Positions 17,037-25,266 of a stretch of DNA of 64,000 bases are shown here, piece by piece. The DNA is from Vibrio bivalvicida. Lineage in GTDB: Bacteria; Pseudomonadota; Gammaproteobacteria; Enterobacterales; Vibrionaceae. The stretch covers positions 1 through 64,000 of the forward strand of contig NZ_LLEI02000075.1 in assembly GCF_001399455.2 (NCBI RefSeq), in the 5' to 3' direction. The notes beneath the pieces are model-generated. The model had not been told where the DNA came from, did no database searches, and saw nothing but the letters and a program-made list of their open reading frames with translations. Numbering within the stretch: position 1 is the first letter of the stretch; every line of letters starts with the position of its first letter. The position numbers were made by a program, and so were the translations under genes.

Positions 17037-17774
17037 CTAGTGTAGTTGACGATAGATGGCAGGGCTGATTCCGGTTTTCTTTTTAAATATACGAGAAAAG
17101 TACGATACGTCGTTGTAACCACATTGGAAGGCAATAAATGAGATTTTCTCTTTCCTATCGTTAGTTAAAAGGTGTTTGGCGAGATTGATTCTTTTTAGTG
17201 TCAGGTAATCGCGAAAGCTGACACCTATTGTTTTGTGGAAAAACTTAGAAAAGTAAGTCACTGAATAGTGGCAATATTCTGCAACGTCCTCTTCTCGAAT
17301 TGTTCTTGATAAGTTTTTTTCTATATATCGCAGCATTTCGACTAAATCTTTGCTGATATGTTTTTGAGATTGTTTCTCAACTAATTTATGAATGTCTAAA
17401 ATTTCTTGATGCTTAGTAAACTGATAGTAAACCTGTTTATTTAGTTCATCTGACCATAACCTAACATCATCATGCTCAATGGAAAGTACAGAGAATATGA
17501 CATCAAGGTCGCTAACGTCTTGTGGCACGTCATCATCACAGACAAGGACAAGCTGTTTATCGAGATTTTGGCAAAGTTTTATCGCAGTATGGAAAAGAGA
17601 GTCGTAGCGTGCTTCATAATAGAAAAAACAGAAGTGAATATCAGGTTCGCTTAAGACGGATACGTCATAGCCATAATCGAGAATATGGAAATACCTTTCT
17701 AAATCTCTTACCTGATCTTTTGGTATGTAAGTAACTGATTTTCCTAACCAGTACCCTTTATGTAGTACTTCCAC
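17037..17774 (-). CDS. AraC-family regulator, possible Tad locus regulator
   Basis: 245 aa. Residues 145-245 are a clear AraC double helix-turn-helix domain (TIREEDVAEYCHYSVTYFSKFFHKTIGVSFRDYLT and the second HTH FQCGYNDVSYFSRIFKKKTGISPAIYR). The N-terminal 140 residues are not a cupin; alternating beta and helix segments (LVLVCDDDVPQD, VIFSVLS) hint at a receiver-like fold. It is divergent from flp across 453 bp of AT-rich DNA, so control of the Tad genes is an inference from position alone. Confidence 0.8.
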   Translation of the reverse strand: MEVLHKGYWLGKSVTYIPKDQVRDLERYFHILDYGYDVSVLSEPDIHFCFFYYEARYDSLFHTAIKLCQNLDKQLVLVCDDDVPQDVSDLDVIFSVLSIEHDDVRLWSDELNKQVYYQFTKHQEILDIHKLVEKQSQKHISKDLVEMLRYIEKNLSRTIREEDVAEYCHYSVTYFSKFFHKTIGVSFRDYLTLKRINLAKHLLTNDRKEKISFIAFQCGYNDVSYFSRIFKKKTGISPAIYRQLH

Positions 17775-18227
17775 TGTATGCAGTCCTTAGTTAATCTTAT
17801 TTAGAATAATGAGGAACTATAATCTTGAGCTTAGTATGAGATAGAGTGGTTGATCAATGACGCTATTGAGCCACCCTTAAGTTAATTGATTATTTTTATG
17901 GATTCGGATCACGTTTTTTATTTCTTGGTATTTTGTCAAGTATCAAAAATGAGAATTTTAATATTTGTCTTGTTGTAGGCTCGTTTAAATTCAATCAAAC
18001 CAAAGTAATTTAATGTTAATCAAGATTTTAGTTAAAGTAAAAAAAATAGAGCTATTATTTTAATTATCAAAATTGTGCGCTAAATAAGACAAGAAAGTCC
18101 AAATGTTAATTAAAGTATTAGCAAAAAAGTACAATAGATAGATAAAAAAATCCTAACTGTTATGCCCTAATAACTCTAAATTATCAATAAGCGCTACAGC
18201 TTAATGAACTTTGGAAGGAGACATATC
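17775..18227. promoter_or_regulatory. AT-rich divergent region before the Tad locus
   Basis: 450 bp, very AT-rich, with many A/T tracts that would attract H-NS-like proteins. It must hold the promoters for the AraC-type gene and the flp operon. I could not fix a single promoter with confidence. The flp ribosome site is AAGGAG at about 18213-18218. Confidence 0.6.
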
Positions 18228-18392
18228 ATGAGCAAGCTTATTACAAACATCACTGCATTTATGAAAGACGAAGAAGGTCTAACGGTTGTTGAATACGTTG
18301 TAGGTGCAGGTCTACTCGTACTAGGCCTAGCTGGTATATTTGACCTATTTAGTGCCGAGTTACAAGCAGAGCTAAGTACTATTTTTGCTTAA
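18228..18392 (+). CDS. flp: Flp-type pilin 1
   Basis: 54-aa type IVb prepilin, the structural subunit of the Tad pilus. The ATG at 18228 sits behind GGAAGGAGACAT. The positively charged leader ends in Gly17 and the mature part starts LTVVEYVVGAGLLVLGLAGIF, with Glu at +5 and Tyr at +6 as the Flp class demands; the rest is the hydrophobic polymerisation segment. The upstream in-frame ATG at 18204 lacks a ribosome site. It is followed by a long hairpin (18447-18483) and then a second pilin gene. Confidence 0.93.
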   Translation: MSKLITNITAFMKDEEGLTVVEYVVGAGLLVLGLAGIFDLFSAELQAELSTIFA

Positions 18393-18446
18393 CTTTTTAT
18401 CTGAAATTAGATAAGCAAACTATTGAAACCCGTCTAATATATATTT

Positions 18447-18483
18447 AAGGCTTGTAGAACTAAACTATAGTTTTACAAGCCTT
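18447..18483 (+). terminator. Intercistronic hairpin between the two flp genes
   Basis: Stem AAGGCTTGTA / TACAAGCCTT with a partly paired interior. It is followed by AATAATATC rather than a T tract, so it is more likely an attenuator or 3'-end stabiliser that raises flp over downstream genes than a full terminator. Confidence 0.6.
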
Positions 18484-18504
18484 AATAATATCTAGGGGGA
18501 AATT

Positions 18505-18669
18505 ATGCAAACAATAACTCATATTAAAGATTTTTTTCAGGATGAAAGCGGTCTTACAGTTGTGGAATATGTAGTAGGTGCAGGCTTAATGGTGGTGGGC
18601 TTAGCTGGTCTTTTTGTTGCTTTTAGTGACATTTTGGTTGCGGAGATGGGTACCATTTTCGCTGGGTAG
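18505..18669 (+). CDS. flp: Flp-type pilin 2
   Basis: 54-aa second Flp prepilin, from ATG 18505 behind TAGGGGGAAATT. The leader ends in Gly16 (FFQDESG) and the mature part is LTVVEYVVGAGLMVVGLAGLFV, with Glu and Tyr at +5/+6. The first eleven mature residues equal those of the flp1 product, whereas the C-terminal 20 residues differ. Two tandem flp genes are known in several Tad loci; the second may be a minor subunit. Confidence 0.9.
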   Translation: MQTITHIKDFFQDESGLTVVEYVVGAGLMVVGLAGLFVAFSDILVAEMGTIFAG

Positions 18670-18696
18670 CAATGTTATGGATGACAGGTACCTATT

Positions 18697-19209
18697 ATGA
18701 GTTATCTTATCTGGTTGGGGTTTATTGTCGTTGCCGTAACGGACGCAAGAGAGAACCGAATCCCGAATTTGTATCTGCTTCTAATTTTGGCAATTTGCAT
18801 TGTCGATAAAGGGTTGTCAGCAGCGCCTGTTGAGAATCTTCTTTGGTCTGCTGTTGCTGGACTGAGTTTCTTCGTTTCCGCACTACTATTGCATTTTATA
18901 CGAGTCATGGCTCCTGGTGATGTCAAATTACTAGGTGTCGTTGGCTTTTGGCTTGGTTGGGGAAACTTAATTGATGCCACTGTTTGGATTGCTTTATCTA
19001 GCGTTGTCGTCGGGGTGCTTTATGCGGTGATGAATAGGGCAGAGAGCGGCAGTTCAATCAAACAACTTGTTTCTAAATATTCGATGATAGCGGCCTATGG
19101 CTCGAGTTCTCACGCCGCGCTATCAGCAGGAGAAAAAATAGAGCGCAAGCTTCGCATGCCATTTGCCCCGGTGGTGGTCATTGGTTTAGCGATGTATCAA
19201 TACTTTTAA
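18697..19209 (+). CDS. tadV: Prepilin peptidase TadV/CpaA
   Basis: 170-aa membrane aspartic peptidase (A24 family) that cuts Flp leaders. The two catalytic aspartates are seen in TDARENRIPN (residue 16) and in MAPGDVKLLG (GxGD-like motif), between hydrophobic segments. It lacks the long N-terminal methylase domain of PilD, as expected for the TadV/CpaA type. Located 27 nt after flp2. The C-terminal region is an extra tail beyond the last membrane segment. Confidence 0.93.
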   Translation: MSYLIWLGFIVVAVTDARENRIPNLYLLLILAICIVDKGLSAAPVENLLWSAVAGLSFFVSALLLHFIRVMAPGDVKLLGVVGFWLGWGNLIDATVWIALSSVVVGVLYAVMNRAESGSSIKQLVSKYSMIAAYGSSSHAALSAGEKIERKLRMPFAPVVVIGLAMYQYF

Positions 19210-19230
19210 ACTTATAGACAAGGAGTCTAT

Positions 19231-20577
19231 ATGGTTCAATCTACAGCTAAAATTAGGCACAGAGTAGAATTGACACCGCAGGCAGAATCGCCCCCAGTGC
19301 CAACGTCCTTTGACGCTTTAGAAGTTCCCAAAGCGGTATTAGAAAATTTACTGCTCAAGCACTTAGCCGCTTATCCAAAGTCCGACATTCTCCAGTTGAC
19401 TAAGTTGATGTGTATCAACAGTCATATGATTGAGGAAATGCTTAGTGACTTACGCGCTAAATCTCAAGTCGAAGTCTTTCAGGCACAGAGTTCTACCTTT
19501 GCCGCCGCCTCTACTGGGCATGTTCGCTATGGTCTGTCGGAGCAAGGCATGACAGAAGCCGATATTGCCTTCGCAAAGGACGCATATTTAGGTCCCGTTC
19601 CTGTCTCTCTAACTAGCTATGATGCCATGGTTAAGGCGCAAGATGTGCGCGCGCAAATGGTAAATCGACAAGACGTTACTTACGCCTTGGAAGAAGTGCT
19701 GGGCGCCGATCGTATGATAGGCAGCTTAGGCCCTGCGATTAACTCGGGTCGCGCGCTGTTACTTTATGGTGACGCGGGTACTGGTAAAACCTTTGTTGCG
19801 ACAAGAATCTTAAACTCTCTAAACACGTCGGTTTATATTCCATATGCTGTTTACGCAGCGGGTAATATCATCAAGGTGTTTTCTCCTCAGCATCATAAAC
19901 GTGTCACTAGTGCTGAAAATCAATCCATTACGTTTAAAGAACAGTTTGACCGCCGCTGGAGCCTGTGTGAACGCCCAAGTATCCAAGTTGGTGGTGAGTT
20001 AACTATGGATATGCTAGAGGTCAACCACAGTGAGCACAATCGGGTTTGGATGGCCCCTCTTCAAATGATGGCTAACAATGGCATCTTTATTATTGATGAC
20101 CTAGGTCGTCAAACTATGCCTGTTGCAACGTTGCTCAACCGTTGGATTGTCCCAATGGAATATTTTTATGATTACTTATCATTACCTAATGGGCAGCAAA
20201 TCACCATTCCGTTTATTTTAACACTGGCCTTTTCTACGAACTTAGATCCGGAAAAGATCAGTGACCCCGCATTTTTACGTCGTTTAGGCTACAAAATTCA
20301 GTTTGGCCCTCTACTGGAAACGGAGTATCGCCAGTTATGGGATATTTTCTCTCAAAGCCGCCAATTGGAGCTTGCAGAGGACTGTATATCATCACTTTTA
20401 GAGTTACATCGTCAGCATAGCGTTGGCTTCTATCCTTGTATTCCAAAGGATTTAGTAGGTATCAGCCGAGATATTATAGTGTTTGAAGAAGTTGCCCCGG
20501 TCATTACCTCCGAGATCGTCAGCCGCGCATGGGAAGTTTATTTTACTGCTGATGGCAAAGGAGGAGGAGCTCGATGA
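19231..20577 (+). CDS. AAA+ ATPase embedded in the Tad operon
   Basis: 448 aa, function unknown. Residues 27-100 look like a winged-helix-type domain. The AAA+ core follows with Walker A GDAGTGKT (180-187), Walker B GIFIIDDLG (284-292), sensor-1 STN (335-337) and a tandem Arg-Arg (350-351) that could serve as the finger. No membrane segment is present. It is not one of the canonical tad genes, yet it lies between tadV and rcpC, overlapping rcpC by 4 bp (ATGA), so it is co-translated with the pilus machinery. The role (assembly chaperone-like or regulatory) is inference. Confidence 0.85.
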   Translation: MVQSTAKIRHRVELTPQAESPPVPTSFDALEVPKAVLENLLLKHLAAYPKSDILQLTKLMCINSHMIEEMLSDLRAKSQVEVFQAQSSTFAAASTGHVRYGLSEQGMTEADIAFAKDAYLGPVPVSLTSYDAMVKAQDVRAQMVNRQDVTYALEEVLGADRMIGSLGPAINSGRALLLYGDAGTGKTFVATRILNSLNTSVYIPYAVYAAGNIIKVFSPQHHKRVTSAENQSITFKEQFDRRWSLCERPSIQVGGELTMDMLEVNHSEHNRVWMAPLQMMANNGIFIIDDLGRQTMPVATLLNRWIVPMEYFYDYLSLPNGQQITIPFILTLAFSTNLDPEKISDPAFLRRLGYKIQFGPLLETEYRQLWDIFSQSRQLELAEDCISSLLELHRQHSVGFYPCIPKDLVGISRDIIVFEEVAPVITSEIVSRAWEVYFTADGKGGGAR

Positions 20578-21317
20578 GTCGGAACCAAGTGATCTTACTA
20601 TTCTTATTATCTATCGCTTTTGGGCTTGGTGCGGTTTTTTTCGCCAAGCAGTGGATGGATCGGCAGCTTACACCACAGACTGAAGTTGAAGTGGTTGAGC
20701 GTGAACCTGTCATTATTGCTGCTCAGGAAATTCCATCTGGCAGTGTGATTGAAGAGCAGCATATTAGCTCTAAGTTACTTGAAGTGTCATGGCGTGGAGA
20801 AACGCAGTTTGTTTCGGAAGAGGATCTCCTAGGTCAAGTCGCGGCGACCACTATTTACCCAGGTGAAATCGTTAATCGAAACCGTCTTGCCAATTCTGGT
20901 GAAGGCTCGACGCTTGCAGCTCTGATACCAGAAACGAAGCGAGCAGTGACGATTCGGGTTAATGACGTTATTGGTGTTGCAGGTTTTTTGTTGCCGGGTA
21001 ATAGAGTCGATGTGTTGAACACCATTAGTTATAGTCCAACCTCGGCGACGACATTAACGGTATTAAAAGATATCAAAGTGTTGGCGGTAGACCAGACCGC
21101 GCGAACGAAAGAAAATAAACCCATCATAGTACGAGCAGTGACTTTAGAAGTGTCACCAAGACAAGCTGAAAAGCTTTTGACGGCGCAGAGTAAAGGCGAG
21201 ATTCAACTTGCTCTTCGTAACCCTCATGAAGAGGAAAAACCAGTCAAAAGATACGTTGCACCGAGTGTCACCATCCTGAAAGGCACAGAGAAAAGCAACA
21301 TCAGAGTCAAGGATTGA
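20574..21317 (+). CDS. rcpC: Flp pilus assembly protein RcpC/CpaB
   Basis: 247 aa. N-terminal transmembrane anchor (about 6-27) followed by a SAF-like domain (EPVIIAAQEIPSGSVIEEQHI) and the CpaB/RcpC core with the VTIRVNDVIGVAGFLLPGNRVDVLNTI segment. The protein is thought to lie in the periplasm, associated with the secretin. Its start overlaps the stop of the AAA+ gene by 4 bp. It precedes the secretin gene, as in other Tad loci. Confidence 0.9.
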   Translation: MSRNQVILLFLLSIAFGLGAVFFAKQWMDRQLTPQTEVEVVEREPVIIAAQEIPSGSVIEEQHISSKLLEVSWRGETQFVSEEDLLGQVAATTIYPGEIVNRNRLANSGEGSTLAALIPETKRAVTIRVNDVIGVAGFLLPGNRVDVLNTISYSPTSATTLTVLKDIKVLAVDQTARTKENKPIIVRAVTLEVSPRQAEKLLTAQSKGEIQLALRNPHEEEKPVKRYVAPSVTILKGTEKSNIRVKD

Positions 21318-21325
21318 GGTGAACT

Positions 21326-22792
21326 ATGCGTAAGATAATCATACTAATAAGTCTGTTTTTATTCAGTACCTTAACTGTACACAGTGCGACACAATCGGGA
21401 AAAGTGGTTAAGGTGCCACACCATAAATCAACCCATGTCACTTTAGCAGGCAAAGCTAAACGGGTTTCTTTAGGTGATCCTGAAGTGCTTGATATCGTGA
21501 TGTTGAAATCAAACGAGGTGTTCCTTATCGGCAAAAAACTTGGCTCAACCAATCTAATGGCTTGGGATAGCCGAGGGCAGCTGATTGAATCAATCAATAT
21601 TGAAGTCACCCACGATTTAAATAGTTTGAAGGCTAAGTTATATGAGTTTCTGCCTAATGAGCAGATAGAAGTCCATAGCGCCCAAAACCGCTTAATACTT
21701 AGCGGACAAATCAGTAACCAATCCGCAATGAACATTGCTCTTCGTGTTGCCGAAACATACTCCGTAGGTCAGGAGGCCGATAAAGAGAAAGAGTCCCTCA
21801 GTGAACAAGTCGATAAAACAGGGGTAATCAATTTAATGACCATTGGCGGTGCACAACAGGTGATGCTAGAAGTCACTGTGGCTGAAGTGCAAAGAAGCCT
21901 CGTACGTAAGTTTGATGCCAATTTCCACTTTTTTCAGAAAAGTGGTGACTTAAGTTGGGGGGGAACTTCTGCCGGTGGTGTGATTGATGATTTGCCATCA
22001 GGCGCAATTGGACCGATTTTTAATGCACCTAAAATTGACAGTACAGGCTTATTGGGCACTTTTATTGACAGTAATACGCTGTTTACTTTTGCGCTTGATA
22101 TCGCTAAGCAAAACGGGACCGCTAAAGTACTGGCTGAGCCCAATCTTACAGCACTAAGTGGTTCTAAAGCAGAATTCTTAGCGGGTGGTGAGTTTCCTAT
22201 TCCTGTCCCAGACAAAGATGGTATTACTATCGCCTACAAAGAGTATGGGGTAGGGCTCAAGTTTATTCCGACTGTGCTTAGCGACCAAAAAATCAATCTC
22301 AATTTAGCCATTGATGTCAGTGAGATTGCAAACACCTCGTCACTGGTTCTTGACCCTAATTTCACTAACAGTACCTATATCATTCCACCTATCACGCGCC
22401 GAAGTGCGTCTTCGACACTAGAAATGGCAGATGGCCAAACCATTGGTATTGCAGGGCTGATTAGTGAAAACGTTCGTGATGTGGTCAATGAAATGCCGGG
22501 CTTTAGTGATATCCCGGTACTTGGTCAGATGTTTAATAGTCAAGAGTATATTTCAGGTGAAACCGAGCTAGTTATTTTAGTTACGCCTAGATTGGCGAAA
22601 CCCGTTGATCGAAGCAGAGTCACTTTACCAACAGATTCTTTTGTCGAGCCAAATGACTTTGAATATTACTTGCTGGGTCGCGGCGCTTATCTGGCGCCTG
22701 CTAACTCTACCAAACCAAGCGAAACTGCTGAGCAAGAATATGTCGACCACTCCAAAGGTGGTACTGAAGGCACATTCGGGCACAGTCTATAG
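21326..22792 (+). CDS. rcpA: Tad secretin RcpA/CpaC
   Basis: 488-aa outer-membrane secretin. Signal peptide (MRKIIILISLFLFSTLTVHSA) then a BON/pilus N-domain (residues 20-110: VTLAGKAKRVSLGDPEVLDIV, LIGKKLGSTNLMAWD). The secretin core has GGxxxVxLxVxxAEV-like (IGGAQQVMLEVTVAEV), ALxxxG-like and VPxLxDIPVLGxxF-like (MPGFSDIPVLGQMFNS) motifs. The C-terminal 50 residues form a poorly conserved hydrophilic tail. Confidence 0.93.
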   Translation: MRKIIILISLFLFSTLTVHSATQSGKVVKVPHHKSTHVTLAGKAKRVSLGDPEVLDIVMLKSNEVFLIGKKLGSTNLMAWDSRGQLIESINIEVTHDLNSLKAKLYEFLPNEQIEVHSAQNRLILSGQISNQSAMNIALRVAETYSVGQEADKEKESLSEQVDKTGVINLMTIGGAQQVMLEVTVAEVQRSLVRKFDANFHFFQKSGDLSWGGTSAGGVIDDLPSGAIGPIFNAPKIDSTGLLGTFIDSNTLFTFALDIAKQNGTAKVLAEPNLTALSGSKAEFLAGGEFPIPVPDKDGITIAYKEYGVGLKFIPTVLSDQKINLNLAIDVSEIANTSSLVLDPNFTNSTYIIPPITRRSASSTLEMADGQTIGIAGLISENVRDVVNEMPGFSDIPVLGQMFNSQEYISGETELVILVTPRLAKPVDRSRVTLPTDSFVEPNDFEYYLLGRGAYLAPANSTKPSETAEQEYVDHSKGGTEGTFGHSL

Positions 22793-22800
22793 GGGGCAAT

Positions 22801-23067
22801 ATGAAACATATTAAAGTAACTATTGGCGTACTTTCTTTGTCATTGCTGCTTATTGGCTGTGTCAATAATGCAGAGCGGTTAGGCGCCCATGTGGCTAAAC
22901 TTAAAACAGAACAAACATACAATCCCAATGCAACTCAGGACAATTTAGGGGTTATTCCGTCAGGTAGTGGTGAACGAATGGAAGGTGCTTATCAAGTTTA
23001 TACTGGTAAAAAAGGTACAGAGTTGAAAGGGACTGAAAGTCAATTCTTAGAAGGAGGCTCTCAATAG
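22801..23067 (+). CDS. Small lipoprotein in the rcpB position
   Basis: 88 aa. Signal peptide with lipobox (LLLIGC, Cys20) and a short hydrophilic mature part rich in Lys, Gly and Thr. No domain is recognised. It occupies the place of rcpB/cpaD between the secretin and the minor pilin genes, and starts 9 nt after rcpA, so a role as a secretin pilot or stabiliser is plausible by position only. It is much shorter than CpaD. Confidence 0.75.
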   Translation: MKHIKVTIGVLSLSLLLIGCVNNAERLGAHVAKLKTEQTYNPNATQDNLGVIPSGSGERMEGAYQVYTGKKGTELKGTESQFLEGGSQ

Positions 23068-23084
23068 CCTCTAAGGAAGCAACT

Positions 23085-24341
23085 ATGTGTCGGCGAACAA
23101 ATATCCGGACGGCGAGTAAACAAAAAGGCTTAGCGTTAGTACTAGTTACTGCGGCAATGTTATCTCTGATAGGCGTCGCTGCTTTATCTATTGATGTTAA
23201 TCACGCCATGCTCAATAAAACTCGACTGCAAAACAGCCTTGATGCTGCAGCGTTAGCTGCGGCAATTGTGATAGATAATGGCGGAACGACAGCCGAAGCG
23301 ACAACAGCAGCCAATACCACGCTGACTAACGTTGCCAATGCTACGGGTAATGATGAAATGGACTTTTCTACGGCGACAGTAGCGGTTCAGTATTCAAATG
23401 ATGCCGATGTGTTTCCTGATGGCAGCTTTAATCCGGCCGAAGACACGTTTGTTCGAGTTTCAGTCACAGGGTTTGAATTAGACAACTTTTTTGCCCATGT
23501 CTTTAATGCTGACAAAAACTTAGATTCCTCAGCCGTCGCTGGGCCAAGCCCATCAGTTGGTTCCACGACTAATATAGTCCCGATTGCTGTATGCGAAGGT
23601 GAGGATGGGGGGACAAATGGCTACAACCCTGGGGAAGTGTACCCAATCAAAGTTGCTGATCATCATACTAGTGATATGGGGCCAGGCAACTATCAGTTAT
23701 TAGACTTTGGTTCTGGTGCTACAACGGTTCGAGAAGCGTTAGCTGGTGATCCTGACCCAATTGAACAATATCAAACGACGCATGGTTCAATTGGTGTTGG
23801 CAGTACTGTAACGACTAAACCGGGTAATACGGTGGGGCCTGTCGGGCAAGGGCTCAATACTCGCTTTGGTTCCTACAGTGGAGGAGGCGTTAATGCTGCT
23901 GACTATCCCTCTGATGTTTATGTACGTGAGCCTGATACTTCCCCGACTACTGATAATGATGGCAATGTCACCTATGAAGATACCAGTGGTGCGGGAGGTC
24001 AGCCATGGGGCTATGATGACTACCTTAGCGCGCTACCTGATTGTACTGGTGATCCCGATTGCAGAATTGATTCTGGTGGGCAAGTTAATCGTCGTACGCT
24101 GGTATTGCCGGTGGTGGATTGCTCTGGTGCAACTGGAGGGACTACGAACTTTACGATTACAGCATTGGCATGCTTCTTCTTACTACAAGAGGCACCAACA
24201 AGTAATGGTAGTAAAGATCCTGTTTACGGAGAGTTTATTGAAGATTGCTCGGTATTGAGTGGCCCCCCCGGACAAAACTCTGACAGTGATGGACCCTATC
24301 GCATCGTTCTCTATAAAGATCCAAATGGAGACGAGTCATGA
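23085..24341 (+). CDS. TadG-like pilus assembly protein
   Basis: 418 aa. The N-terminus (residues 14-60: QKGLALVLVTAAMLSLIGVAALSIDVNHAMLNKTRLQNSLDAAALAAA) is the TadE/G-like Flp assembly domain with one membrane segment. The rest is a large extracytoplasmic region, rich in Asp, Gly, Thr and Asn with four cysteines near the end. The class III cleavage motif is weak because Val replaces Glu at +5. Its stop overlaps the following TadE gene start by 4 bp (ATGA). Confidence 0.82.
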   Translation: MCRRTNIRTASKQKGLALVLVTAAMLSLIGVAALSIDVNHAMLNKTRLQNSLDAAALAAAIVIDNGGTTAEATTAANTTLTNVANATGNDEMDFSTATVAVQYSNDADVFPDGSFNPAEDTFVRVSVTGFELDNFFAHVFNADKNLDSSAVAGPSPSVGSTTNIVPIAVCEGEDGGTNGYNPGEVYPIKVADHHTSDMGPGNYQLLDFGSGATTVREALAGDPDPIEQYQTTHGSIGVGSTVTTKPGNTVGPVGQGLNTRFGSYSGGGVNAADYPSDVYVREPDTSPTTDNDGNVTYEDTSGAGGQPWGYDDYLSALPDCTGDPDCRIDSGGQVNRRTLVLPVVDCSGATGGTTNFTITALACFFLLQEAPTSNGSKDPVYGEFIEDCSVLSGPPGQNSDSDGPYRIVLYKDPNGDES

Positions 24342-24778
24342 AGTCTGTATTGTTAAAACGTAAGCAGCAAGGCTTAGCGGCGGTTGAGTTTATTATTGCG
24401 ATTCCTACCTTGTTGTTGGTAATGATGGCGATTACCGAGTTTGGTAATGCCCTTATTCGCTACAACACGCTAAACAAAATGGCGCAAAATGGGGTTCGTT
24501 ATGCAACGACCGATATCGCTGGTTCAGCAAGCTATGATCAAATTGCTGATGTCAGTGAAATAAAAAATATCGTTATTTATGGACACTCGTCTGTCGGGGA
24601 AGGATCAACACCGATGGTCGCCGATGTTTCGACTTCGGATGTTTCCGTGTCCCACAATAATGGTTATGTCACCATAACCATCTCACATGACTACACGCCG
24701 GTAATGACCGCGTTTCATGCAGATTTCAATTTTACTGTGCCGCTCAATACCTCTGCCATGATGAGGACAGCGCCATGA
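24338..24778 (+). CDS. tadE: TadE-like pseudopilin
   Basis: 146 aa. Short basic leader MKSVLLKRKQQG then LAAVEFIIAIPTLLLVMMAITEFGNAL, the TadE class III prepilin motif with Glu at +5 and Phe at +6. TadV is expected to process it. Overlaps both neighbours by 4 bp, indicating translational coupling in the pilin-like block. Confidence 0.88.
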   Translation: MKSVLLKRKQQGLAAVEFIIAIPTLLLVMMAITEFGNALIRYNTLNKMAQNGVRYATTDIAGSASYDQIADVSEIKNIVIYGHSSVGEGSTPMVADVSTSDVSVSHNNGYVTITISHDYTPVMTAFHADFNFTVPLNTSAMMRTAP

Positions 24779-25257
24779 AACGACAAACAGGCATAAGCGT
24801 TATTGAATTTACAATCATTTCCACCGCGTTAATGCTGGTTATTTTTTCTGTCATAGAAGTTGGGCGATACGTTTATTCCTTACAGGTTATTAATGATGTC
24901 ACTCGAATAGCTGCGCGTCTTGCCGTTGTCTGCCGAGTAGAAGACCGTAATGACATCCCCGCTTTGTCTATCCCTACCTATGCGCCCGGAGGGCTGACAG
25001 CGGCTAATGTTGTGGTTGATTATCTGGACGAATCTGGAAATGTTGTCGTAGGAACTCTGACAGATGATGATGTGTTTTCTACAATTAGATATGTAAGGGC
25101 AAGAGTGGTTGATTTTAACTATCAATACACGGGGTTATTAAGTTTCGTTAATTTAACTGGATTGTTAGCTGTCCCCGAGTTTGAAACGATTCGTCCGCGA
25201 GAAAACCTAGGTCATCACCGAACCTCGGATGGAACCAACAGTAGTTCAGATTGCTAG
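24775..25257 (+). CDS. tadF: TadF/TadE-like pseudopilin
   Basis: 160 aa. Very short leader MKRQTG, then ISVIEFTIISTALMLVIFSVIEVGRYVYSLQVINDVTRIAARLAV with Glu at +5. It falls in the TadE/F family; calling it TadF rests on operon order. The C-terminus ends in Cys160 in a Ser/Thr/Asn-rich tail. Confidence 0.82.
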   Translation: MKRQTGISVIEFTIISTALMLVIFSVIEVGRYVYSLQVINDVTRIAARLAVVCRVEDRNDIPALSIPTYAPGGLTAANVVVDYLDESGNVVVGTLTDDDVFSTIRYVRARVVDFNYQYTGLLSFVNLTGLLAVPEFETIRPRENLGHHRTSDGTNSSSDC

Positions 25258-25266
25258 GAGGCATGT

